DNA from: Actinomycetota bacterium
GTDB taxonomy: Bacteria > Actinomycetota > Thermoleophilia > Gaiellales > F1-60-MAGs149
Length of the DNA stretch: 6,017 nucleotides
Direction: 5' to 3'
NCBI GenBank assembly: GCA_947481755.1
Contig: CANKHS010000083.1
Coordinates: 1-6,017 of the forward strand
The translations under genes and the position numbers were made by a program. Below are positions 1 through 5,250 of the stretch, in pieces. The notes below the pieces were generated by a model. The model was not told the origin of the DNA, made no database searches, and was given only the letters and a program-made list of their open reading frames with translations. How positions within the stretch are numbered: the stretch's first letter is position 1; every line of letters starts with the position of its first letter.

Positions 1-135
1 GCCGACCATCAGTTCGCCTCGCACAATGCTGCAGGTCGCGAGGCCTGCGGGGTCGTGGGCCTGCATCCGCTCGCGCACCTCATCGTTGCCGCGTAAAGCA
101 TCGACAAAGACGGAGGTATCGAGGATGCGCTTCAT
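1..135 (-). CDS. vapC: VapC-family PIN-domain ribonuclease toxin, N-terminal part (cut by window edge)
   Basis: This is a partial gene: 45 codons from an ATG at 135-133 lead off the left edge. PIN-domain VapC toxins are Mg-dependent ribonucleases that cut RNA and halt growth when their antitoxin is lost. The visible part starts MKRILDTSVFVDALRG, the standard first PIN beta strand with the first catalytic acid, Asp6. It continues to TCSIVRGELMVG, where Glu41 matches the second conserved acid. The two later Asp residues and the rest of the roughly 130-residue domain lie outside the window. The ATG overlaps the TGA of the upstream antitoxin gene (ATGA), and no clear Shine-Dalgarno precedes it, so translation is probably coupled. 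Identification as a PIN toxin is strong from the N-terminal motif plus the gene order. The RNA target cannot be inferred. Confidence 0.88.
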   Translation of the reverse strand, partial: MKRILDTSVFVDALRGNDEVRERMQAHDPAGLATCSIVRGELMVG

Positions 136-368
136 GCGTCGGGCGTGCCGTCCCAAGGCACAAGCGGTGAGTAGTCGGGCCAGTCTGGGACTTCGAAGTC
201 GGGACTGCTACCAAAGACGGTTTCGAAATAGCCGGCTGGCCATCCGGCCGTCACCGAATCGGTGATCACCTTTGCCAGGTATCGACTAAGTGGGAGTTCC
301 TCCGTCTGAGCACGCGCGCGCATCGTGTCGGCGACAGCGTCAGAGACATAGAGGTGCAGTTGTGGCAT
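132..368 (-). CDS. VapB-type antitoxin (ribbon-helix-helix-like), partner of the PIN toxin
   Basis: This is a 78-residue protein encoded immediately upstream of the PIN toxin, with stop and start overlapping by 4 bases. The N-terminal half (a beta strand at about residues 3-8, QLHLYV, then helices up to about residue 38 with LSRYLAKVI) looks like a small DNA-binding ribbon-helix-helix antitoxin. The C-terminal half (about 45-78) is rich in Trp, Tyr, Pro and Asp (FEVPDWPDYSPLVPWDG), as expected for the flexible segment that wraps and blocks the toxin. Known antitoxins of this type neutralise the toxin and repress their own promoter as a complex. The DNA-binding assignment rests on pattern and gene order, not on a hallmark residue. 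A TAnnnT box 6 nt upstream of the ATG and the absence of a Shine-Dalgarno suggest a leaderless mRNA. Confidence 0.8.
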   Translation of the reverse strand: MPQLHLYVSDAVADTMRARAQTEELPLSRYLAKVITDSVTAGWPAGYFETVFGSSPDFEVPDWPDYSPLVPWDGTPDA

Positions 369-404
369 GGACTGAACATATCACACATGCACATAGCCAC
401 ATAG
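369..404 (-). promoter_or_regulatory. Putative antitoxin promoter with repeated CACAT/ATGTG operator half-sites
   Basis: Reading the minus strand, TATGTT (380-375) is a plausible -10 box. The spacer to the ATG at 368 is only 6 nt (CAGTCC), so transcription would start at or next to the start codon. On the plus strand the pentamer CACAT occurs at 384-388, 390-394 and 398-402, and ACATAG is directly repeated at 391-396 and 399-404. Closely spaced short repeats overlapping a toxin-antitoxin promoter are what an autorepressing antitoxin would bind. The operator role is inference; the repeats are seen directly. Confidence 0.4.
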
Positions 405-444
405 TTTTTCGGGTTGTGACGAAACGCGAGGTCGCAAAGCACGC

Positions 445-1443
445 TTACACCAATCCGCGACGGCGATAGACGTCGAGCATCCGCTCGGCAACTGCCGTGT
501 GGCCGTGCACTGCCTCGACGTAAGCGCGCGAGGCGTGGCCGATCTCGGTCAGCTGCTCAGGCTCGCGGACGAGGCCCCGCAGGACATCAACGAGCGTGTC
601 CTTGTCGGCGTTGATCAGCGGGATCTTGGTGTCGAAGGCGGCTTCGGTTGCGGCGACAGCCTCGGGATCGAGACGGACGATGCAGGGTTTGCCGAGCGCC
701 ATCGACTCAATCGAGAAGAGGCCGTACCAGCCGACGTTGAGTTGGTCGATCACGAGGTCGGCCGCCGCGTAGCGCAGCCGCGCCTGATCGTTCGGCGTGT
801 TCTCGACGAGATCGAGCTCGATTGGAGCGCCCTCGCTCTGCAATGTGGAGACCGCCTCAAGCACAGCCTCCGTGCCCTTCGAGCGCCGTCGCGATGGTGC
901 GTGCACGATGCGAATCGTTGTGCCAGGTGTTGGCACAGCTGGCTGCCACGTCTCGAGGTTGATCCCAGGCGGCACGACGTCATAGTCGGGCCAGCCGGCT
1001 GCGCGCGGTGCACGCGGCAGAATCGCGTACGAGCCGACGACCGCGGCGTCGGCATGGCGGAGTGCGTAATCCCACTTCGACACGGGTGCGTCGCGGAGGT
1101 CCGAGCCCCAGAAGTGGAAGACGCGGCCCTTGCCGAGCCGGCCGAGCAGTGGCAGGTTGATGCGCTTGGGCACGATCGTGACGCCAAAGTGGAACTGGAA
1201 GATGTCGTAGTTCGGGATCGCGCGACCCAACGCGTAGGCCTGCTTGGGGAGGTTGAGCGCGAGATTGACGGGGCCACCGCCCTGCCGCAAATGCAGGTTG
1301 ATATCGGAGCCGTCACGAAATGGCTGGCGCGTAAAGACCATCAGTCGACTGTCGCAGCCAAGCTCGTTCAATCCAGCGCTCAATGCCTCGGGGCCACCCG
1401 CGATATTGAGGGGCGCGTGGAGGATGCGGAGGCGATCAGTCAT
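445..1443 (-). CDS. GT-B fold glycosyltransferase (GT4-like)
   Basis: This is a predicted 332-residue glycosyltransferase that would move a sugar from a nucleotide-sugar donor onto a glycan or lipid acceptor at the cytoplasmic face of the membrane. It has no signal peptide or membrane segment. The N-terminal Rossmann-like half begins RLRILHAPLNIAGGPEALSAGL (residues 4-25), with the glycine-rich acceptor-side loop, and includes FHFWGSDLRD (109-118). The C-terminal donor half has IVHAPSRRRSKGTE (179-192) and DQLNVGWYGLFSIESMALGKP (233-253). In this branch Gly238 stands where the first Glu of the usual E-X7-E motif would be, while Glu246 is kept. The ATG at 1443 is preferred over an upstream in-frame start at 1479, because the extra 12 residues (starting MVGCGPRV) are not family-like and the divergent neighbour starts with the same TDRLRIL. 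Donor, acceptor and linkage cannot be read from the sequence. The gene ends 76 bp upstream of the antitoxin gene on the same strand. Confidence 0.85.
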   Translation of the reverse strand: MTDRLRILHAPLNIAGGPEALSAGLNELGCDSRLMVFTRQPFRDGSDINLHLRQGGGPVNLALNLPKQAYALGRAIPNYDIFQFHFGVTIVPKRINLPLLGRLGKGRVFHFWGSDLRDAPVSKWDYALRHADAAVVGSYAILPRAPRAAGWPDYDVVPPGINLETWQPAVPTPGTTIRIVHAPSRRRSKGTEAVLEAVSTLQSEGAPIELDLVENTPNDQARLRYAAADLVIDQLNVGWYGLFSIESMALGKPCIVRLDPEAVAATEAAFDTKIPLINADKDTLVDVLRGLVREPEQLTEIGHASRAYVEAVHGHTAVAERMLDVYRRRGLV

Positions 1444-1455
1444 GCCGACAGTATG
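1444..1455 (-). promoter_or_regulatory. Putative leaderless promoter -10 region of the minus-strand glycosyltransferase
   Basis: On the minus strand CATACT (1455-1450) lies 6 nt before the ATG, and the overlapping TACTGT (1453-1448) also fits TAnnnT. No purine-rich ribosome binding site is present in the preceding 20 nt. A TTG-containing element about 18 nt further upstream (TTGGTC) is only a weak -35. The 80-bp gap 1444-1523 must carry this promoter and the opposite one, so the two genes could be co-regulated. Confidence 0.35.
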
Positions 1456-1509
1456 AACCCGAGGGCCGCAACCGACCAACGTTCCCCCACCATCCTTTGC
1501 AGCGTCCCG

Positions 1510-1523
1510 TACCCTTCGCAGCA
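1510..1523 (+). promoter_or_regulatory. Putative leaderless promoter -10 box (TACCCT) of the plus-strand glycosyltransferase
   Basis: TACCCT at 1510-1515 lies 8 nt before the GTG at 1524, with no Shine-Dalgarno. The same nine bases GTACCCTTC occur at nearly the same distance before the ATG of the ATP-grasp gene on the other strand. Two unrelated genes sharing this box so near their starts supports it as a promoter and supports the GTG start. No good -35 hexamer is visible 17 nt upstream. Confidence 0.42.
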
Positions 1524-2819
1524 GTGACCGACCGTCTCCGCATCCTCCTGATCGCCTTCTACTACCCGCCGACTGGTGGTGGTGGCGTCGAGCGCACGCT
1601 GCAGTTCTCGCGGCGTCTTCCGGAACTCGGGATCGATGTTGAGATGCTCGTGCCGACGGACGCCAAGTGGCTGGCCGAGGACCCTGCCTCTGTCAGCCGC
1701 ATCCCCGCCAACGTTCCGGTTCATCGCGTGCGGTATCGAGGACCGTCACTGCGGCAACTCCCCGCCGAACGGATTCGCAACGCGCCAACGACGGCACGCA
1801 AGCTCGCCGTCCGCGCCGCACTCGCTCCCCAGCGACTGTTTCTTCCCGACGCCAATGCACCGTGGCTCGCCGATGTCGTGCCGGCAGCACTCAAGCTGCT
1901 CAAGACCGGCCGCTTCGATGCCTTCGTCACGACCACGCCTCCGCACACGGTCGCTGTTGCTGGTCGTCTGATCCGCAGTCGGACGGACGTACCGTGGATC
2001 GCCGACTGGCGCGACCCGTGGCTGACGCACGCCGATCTCGATCTCTCACGCCCAGATGTCCGTGCCAAGCAGGCCGCAATTGGGCGCGTCGCGCGGTGGT
2101 GCGTCGGCGGCATGGACGCGGCCTCAGTCGTTGATCACGCGGAGGCAGAGGTTCGTAGCCTGCGACCCGAGCTGCCACTCGCCGTCATCCCGAACGGGAT
2201 CGACGTCGAAGAACTCGCCGCGATCGAGCGGCGGCCGAACCCCGACCACTGCACCTTTACCTTTACCGGCTGGTTCTTTGGTGACCGTTCGCCGCGCCAT
2301 CTGCTGAGCGCGGTCGCTGAGCTCGTGGGCGACCGGCCCGAGTTGCGCGAGCTGATCCGCCTGCGCTTTATCGGCGGCTTTCCCGAGGTCGACCGCCGGC
2401 GCATCGCCGATCTTGGCATCGGTGAGCTGGTCTCGATCGAGCCACCGGCGCCACACGCTGCTGCATTGCAGGCGCAGGCCGACGCCGACGTCGCGTTGAT
2501 CTTTATGCAGGACGGTGGCGGGCAGGGCGAGAAGTTCTTGCCCGGCAAGGTGTGGGAGCTGCTCGCCTGTGGCCGACCCGTGCTGGCGATGCTGCCGATC
2601 GAGGGTGCCGCGGCGCGCGAACTGCAGGCGGTCGACGCGGCGATCGTTGGCCCCGACGACGTCGCTGGTGCCCGCGCGGCGGTCGAGGCCTACGTCGAGC
2701 AGTGGCGGTCGGGCACGCTACCGACCCCGGCGCTGGCCGACGACGTACGCACACGCATCTCGCGGCAGACGCAGGCTGAGGCACTGGCTGGCCTCATCCA
2801 CACTACCGTCAGTCGCTAG
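1524..2819 (+). CDS. GT-B fold glycosyltransferase (GT4 family)
   Basis: This is a predicted 431-residue glycosyltransferase of the GT4 type, cytoplasmic, using a nucleotide-sugar donor to extend a glycan or glycolipid. Residues 4-24 hold the classic N-terminal strand and glycine loop (RLRILLIAFYYPP, then TGGGGVER). WIADWRDPW is at 158-166. The linker VIPNGID (221-227) opens the donor domain, followed by FTGWFFGDRSP (247-257) and the donor-binding GKVWELLACGRPVLAMLP (341-358). The length is normal for a complete enzyme. An in-frame TTG at 1497 would add nine residues (MQRPVPFAA), but the GTG at 1524 fits better. It aligns with the TDRLRIL start of the divergent glycosyltransferase and sits just after a TACCCT promoter-like box. 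The gene faces the ATP-grasp gene with only 10 bp between their stops. It is not a close copy of its divergent neighbour. Substrate is unknown. Confidence 0.88.
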   Translation: MTDRLRILLIAFYYPPTGGGGVERTLQFSRRLPELGIDVEMLVPTDAKWLAEDPASVSRIPANVPVHRVRYRGPSLRQLPAERIRNAPTTARKLAVRAALAPQRLFLPDANAPWLADVVPAALKLLKTGRFDAFVTTTPPHTVAVAGRLIRSRTDVPWIADWRDPWLTHADLDLSRPDVRAKQAAIGRVARWCVGGMDAASVVDHAEAEVRSLRPELPLAVIPNGIDVEELAAIERRPNPDHCTFTFTGWFFGDRSPRHLLSAVAELVGDRPELRELIRLRFIGGFPEVDRRRIADLGIGELVSIEPPAPHAAALQAQADADVALIFMQDGGGQGEKFLPGKVWELLACGRPVLAMLPIEGAAARELQAVDAAIVGPDDVAGARAAVEAYVEQWRSGTLPTPALADDVRTRISRQTQAEALAGLIHTTVSR

Positions 2820-2829
2820 GTCGTCGCGC

Positions 2830-4053
2830 TTAGCCGCGCTTAAGTCGCCGCTTGATTGGACCAACGACGAGTCCTGCTACTTGGATGGCGCCTGGCTTGG
2901 GGTCGCGGATGCTGAAGACAGGCTCTTCGATGATGCCCGCCAGGGGCTTGAAAATGCTGCTGAAACTCTCTCGTCCGCCGAAGCCGGCTTTGAGGTGAGG
3001 CACGGCCGCGACCCAGCGGCGACCATCGTGCCGCGGACCAGAGATCAGGCGGCCGACCGGCTCGCCACAGGCGCTGCGGTAGCAGAGGCCAACGAGATCG
3101 ACACCGCAGCGTCGTGCCAACGAGTGCCACTGCCAGCTGCGCAGGTTGATCTCGATCAGGCGATACGAGCCGTCGCGCGGGTCGCGCTTGAATTCGATCT
3201 GGGTGATGCCATCAAAGCCACTGGTGCGGAGCAGAGCGTCGGCATAGGCGACGGGCTCGTCGGCCCAGCGCGCCTCGCCTACGCGGCAGGTGCCAAAGAT
3301 CGGTGGGCGCTGGACGAGCTTACGGCCACAGAACGTGCCGACCGCTTCGCCGCCGTTGGTGCTGAAGGAGCCGACGGTCCAGAGTGCGTCGTCGCCACCG
3401 GGGATCACCTCTTGGAAGATCGCGCGGTCGCCCGTTGCGGCAATGCGCTCGTAGCCATCGACAAGTTCCTCTGGCGTGTTGGCGAGGATCACTTGGACCT
3501 TCTCCGCGTGCTTAAAGTCGATGCCGATGCTTGGCTTTGCGATCGCCGGGTACGGGATCTGCGCGGCGGCGGCCTCGGCCTCTTCGCGCGTGGTCGGCAT
3601 AAACGAACGCGGTACGGGCACGCCGGCTCGTTCGGCTAATTCGATCTGGGGGATCTTCGCCATCAACGGCTCGATGATGTCCCAGTTTGAGCCAGGCAAT
3701 ACGAGTGGCGCGATCCGGTCGGCGTGCTTGGAGACGGCGACGAGGTGCGCATCGTGGGTGGGGAAGAGGAAGCCGGTGCGTCCGGTCAGTGAGGCAATCT
3801 CGGCGAGGACGTCGATGAAGCCCTCTTCGTCAACGGCCGGGTCGGGCGCCAGCACGGGGGCAACGCCGCGCGACCTGAAGCCAAGTGCGCCCTTGCGGTG
3901 GTCGACGACGATCACGGGTGCGCCGGCGTCGCGGAGTGCACGCGCGGAGGCGAGGCCGTTGGTAAAGCCAACGTCGAGCACAATGCCGAGTGGCTTGTCG
4001 GGTCGTTCCGCGAGTACGCGGCGAAGGGTCTTGGTCGTGGCTGCGTCGAGCAT
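2830..4053 (-). CDS. ATP-grasp domain protein, probable carboxylate-amine ligase
   Basis: This is a 407-residue protein with the order of an ATP-grasp ligase, a fold that activates a carboxylate as acyl-phosphate with ATP and joins it to an amine or similar nucleophile. Residues 20-120 form a Rossmann-like pre-ATP-grasp domain (LGIVLDVGFTNGLASARALRDAG, then FLFPTHDAHL). The ATP-binding Lys is in YPAIAKPS (Lys173). FQEVIPGGDDALW (213-225) is the adenine-side strand and loop. The metal ligands are Glu287 (IEFKRD) and Glu301 plus Asn303 in the signature YRLIEINLRSWQW (297-309). The final 100 residues carry no motif I recognise. No membrane segment is seen. The organisation resembles predicted ATP-grasp proteins related to carbamoyl-phosphate synthase large subunit. 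Beside two glycosyltransferases it may add an amino acid or other acyl group to a glycoconjugate, but this is inference. The start is supported by a TACCCT box 7 nt upstream. Confidence 0.83.
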   Translation of the reverse strand: MLDAATTKTLRRVLAERPDKPLGIVLDVGFTNGLASARALRDAGAPVIVVDHRKGALGFRSRGVAPVLAPDPAVDEEGFIDVLAEIASLTGRTGFLFPTHDAHLVAVSKHADRIAPLVLPGSNWDIIEPLMAKIPQIELAERAGVPVPRSFMPTTREEAEAAAAQIPYPAIAKPSIGIDFKHAEKVQVILANTPEELVDGYERIAATGDRAIFQEVIPGGDDALWTVGSFSTNGGEAVGTFCGRKLVQRPPIFGTCRVGEARWADEPVAYADALLRTSGFDGITQIEFKRDPRDGSYRLIEINLRSWQWHSLARRCGVDLVGLCYRSACGEPVGRLISGPRHDGRRWVAAVPHLKAGFGGRESFSSIFKPLAGIIEEPVFSIRDPKPGAIQVAGLVVGPIKRRLKRG

Positions 4054-4066
4054 GGGCTGAAGGGTA
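4054..4066 (-). promoter_or_regulatory. Putative leaderless promoter -10 box (TACCCT) of the ATP-grasp gene
   Basis: On the minus strand TACCCT (4066-4061) is followed by a 7-nt spacer (TCAGCCC) and the ATG. There is no Shine-Dalgarno. The expected -35 position (about 4084-4089) falls inside the left arm of the 42-bp palindrome and does not match a consensus, so the palindrome lies where polymerase would bind. Confidence 0.42.
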
Positions 4067-4073
4067 CTTGGTG

Positions 4074-4115
4074 GTAGGCGGACATTTTGGGCCCGGGCCC
4101 AAAATGTCCGCCTAC
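4074..4115. repeat. Perfect 42-bp palindrome with no spacer
   Basis: The left arm 4074-4094 is the exact reverse complement of 4095-4115 (21 + 21 bases, no mismatch, no loop). The outer part reads GTAGGCGGAC, then ATTTT, then a GGGCCCGGGCCC centre. On the plus strand it is followed by GAAAACTCTTTT. It lies between two divergently oriented genes, 21 bp upstream of the ATP-grasp start, so it does not end a normally oriented transcript. It could be a dispersed palindromic repeat, a cruciform or protein-binding site at the promoter, or a stop for plus-strand transcripts running antisense through the ATP-grasp gene. The structure is certain; its role is not. Confidence 0.85.
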
Positions 4116-4136
4116 GAAAACTCTTTTCGCTTTGTT

Positions 4137-4164
4137 GTCACGTTTTCATGCGTCGTGACGTGAC
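4137..4164. repeat. GTCACG / CGTGAC inverted repeat with tandem GTGAC
   Basis: GTCACG at 4137-4142 is mirrored by CGTGAC at 4154-4159 with an 11-bp spacer. A second CGTGAC follows directly at 4159-4164. The elements lie in the divergent intergenic region upstream of the oxidoreductase gene. They may be regulator half-sites, but six-base arms can occur by chance in GC-rich DNA. Confidence 0.3.
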
Positions 4165-4232
4165 TGCACCACGCGCTTGTAGGTGGCCGGTGTGCGTGAA
4201 GGCTTGGAGTATGTGCGGATGCGAAAGGCAAT

Positions 4233-4251
4233 TGGCGGCATCATGTCGCCA
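4233..4251. promoter_or_regulatory. 19-bp operator-like dyad upstream of the oxidoreductase gene
   Basis: TGGCGGCATCATGTCGCCA is symmetric about C4242. Eight of nine base pairs are complementary and the ninth is G/T. It ends 24 nt before the ATG at 4276. Length and symmetry fit a site for a dimeric repressor such as the TetR type, which often controls luciferase-like oxidoreductases. As RNA it could also fold a 7-bp stem with a 5-nt loop in the leader. No regulator gene is in the window, so the binding protein is unknown. Confidence 0.42.
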
Positions 4252-4264
4252 GACTAGTTCGACC

Positions 4265-4270
4265 AAGGGG
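4265..4270 (+). promoter_or_regulatory. Shine-Dalgarno site of the oxidoreductase gene
   Basis: AAGGGG lies 5 nt before the ATG at 4276. It is the clearest purine-rich ribosome binding site in front of any gene here and supports the 4276 start over the in-frame ATG at 4303. It also implies that this gene, unlike its neighbours, has an untranslated leader. Confidence 0.6.
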
Positions 4271-4275
4271 ACACG

Positions 4276-5199
4276 ATGGGACTCAGCGAAGATCGCGCAG
4301 CGATGCGCAGCAAACTCGGTACATGGGGCGCCTGGGTGGGAGCACTCACCGCCGTGCCGGCTGCGCTTGGTCGACCCACTGCGGCAGCTGTCGAGGCTGC
4401 TGGGTATACAACGCTCTGGTATCCCGAAGGCATGGGCGTTCGCGAGTCGTACTCGAACGGCGCAGTCATCCTTGGCGCGACAAAGAAGATCATGGTCGCG
4501 AGTGGCATCGCCAACGTCTGGGCCCGCGATGCACTTGCCTCGGCGAGTGCCTCCCGCACGCTCAACGACTCGTTTGACGACCGCTTCCTGTTGGGGCTCG
4601 GTGTCAGCCACCCGCCACAGGTCGATCCGCGCGGCACGACGTACCTCAAGCCCGTTGCGAAGATGCGTGAGTACTTGACGCAGCTGAACGCGACAGAGTT
4701 CAGCACGCCAGACGCATCGGCGGATCCCGTCGCTCCTGTGCAGTCGATCATTGCGGCGCTGCGTAAGCCAATGCTCGAGGTTGCACGTGACCTATCGCTT
4801 GGCGCGCACCCGTATCTCGTCCCCGTTGAGCACACCGCTCGTGCGCGCGAGATCCTCGGGCCCGACCCGTTGTTGATCCCCGAGCACAAGATCATCATCG
4901 AGACCGATGCCGACAAGGCGCGCGAGCGTGCCCGCGGCGCAATTGGCTGGTATCTCCAGATCGAGAACTACAAGCGCAACCTAATCTGGATGGGCTTCAC
5001 CGAAGACGACATTGCCAACGGTGGCTCGGATCGTCTGATCGACGCCCTCGTCGCCCATGGTGACGCCGAGACGGTGGTCGCCAAGCTCCGCGAGCATCTC
5101 GACGCGGGTGCCGATCAGGTCGCGATCCAGGCGCTCGGCGACGAGTCCGACCCGACGGGCATCACGCAGCTCCAAGAAATCGCGCCGCTCCTGAAGTAG
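4276..5199 (+). CDS. F420-dependent LLM-class oxidoreductase (MSMEG_4141-like / TIGR03620-type)
   Basis: This is a 307-residue luciferase-like monooxygenase-fold (TIM-barrel) protein, soluble and cytoplasmic, expected to use the deazaflavin coenzyme F420 for hydride transfer to an unknown substrate. Family features in order are TLWYPEGMGVRE (46-57), the barrel strand with VASGIANVWARD (74-85), DRFLLGLGVSHPP (102-114), and KPMLEVARDLSLGAHPYLVPVEHT (164-187). The C-terminal HGDAETVVAKLREHLDAGAD (261-280) is followed by QVAIQAL. The GLGVSH loop and IANIWARD-like strand recall the actinobacterial subfamily known from MSMEG_4141; this is from memory, not a search. The length is normal. FMN use cannot be excluded by eye. 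A Shine-Dalgarno and a 19-bp dyad lie upstream. A strong hairpin starts 7 nt after the stop. It is probably transcribed alone. Confidence 0.87.
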   Translation: MGLSEDRAAMRSKLGTWGAWVGALTAVPAALGRPTAAAVEAAGYTTLWYPEGMGVRESYSNGAVILGATKKIMVASGIANVWARDALASASASRTLNDSFDDRFLLGLGVSHPPQVDPRGTTYLKPVAKMREYLTQLNATEFSTPDASADPVAPVQSIIAALRKPMLEVARDLSLGAHPYLVPVEHTARAREILGPDPLLIPEHKIIIETDADKARERARGAIGWYLQIENYKRNLIWMGFTEDDIANGGSDRLIDALVAHGDAETVVAKLREHLDAGADQVAIQALGDESDPTGITQLQEIAPLLK

Positions 5200-5206
5200 G
5201 TGTGGA

Positions 5207-5245
5207 TCAGCTTTGCTTTGGGGTCAGACCCCAAAGCAAAGCTGA
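5207..5245. terminator. Strong hairpin between convergent genes, probable bidirectional terminator
   Basis: The arms 5207-5225 and 5227-5245 are perfectly complementary over 19 bp around a single A. The inner part is TTTGGGGTC A GACCCCAAA and the outer part TCAGCTTTGC. Pairing resumes for 2 bp outside a one-base bulge. It lies 7 nt after the oxidoreductase stop and 5 nt before the amine oxidase stop on the other strand, the right place to end both transcripts. No U-tract follows on either strand, so it is not a textbook intrinsic terminator. In layout it resembles the palindrome at 4074-4115. Confidence 0.7.
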
Positions 5246-5250
5246 ATCAC

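Noticed and set aside
405..444. Possible terminator TTTCG...CGAAA after the first glycosyltransferase
   Set aside because: The stem is only 5 bp with an 8-nt loop and no suitable U-tract on the minus strand.
499..1527. 342-codon plus-strand open frame opposite the first glycosyltransferase
   Set aside because: It lies antisense to a clear GT-B gene, its translation has no family-like motifs, and long antisense frames are expected in GC-rich coding DNA.
1574..1586. GGT trinucleotide run in the second glycosyltransferase
   Set aside because: It encodes the conserved glycine loop of the GT-B fold, so the repeat follows from protein constraint.
2825..2842. Direct repeat CGCGCTTA at 2825-2832 and 2835-2842
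   Set aside because: It is a short repeat overlapping the ATP-grasp stop and last Lys/Arg codons, best explained by coding sequence and chance.
2515..3639. 374-codon plus-strand open frame spanning the end of the second glycosyltransferase and the ATP-grasp gene
   Set aside because: It overlaps two well-supported genes in other frames and its product is Arg/Ala/Ser-rich at first, then composition-driven. It is a shadow of codon bias.
4148..4678. 176-codon plus-strand frame overlapping the oxidoreductase start
   Set aside because: It is out of frame with the family-like oxidoreductase protein, has no start signal and shows no recognisable domain.
4254..4916. 220-codon minus-strand frame opposite the oxidoreductase
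   Set aside because: It is antisense to a strong LLM-family gene and its Ser/Ala/Arg-rich translation lacks motifs.
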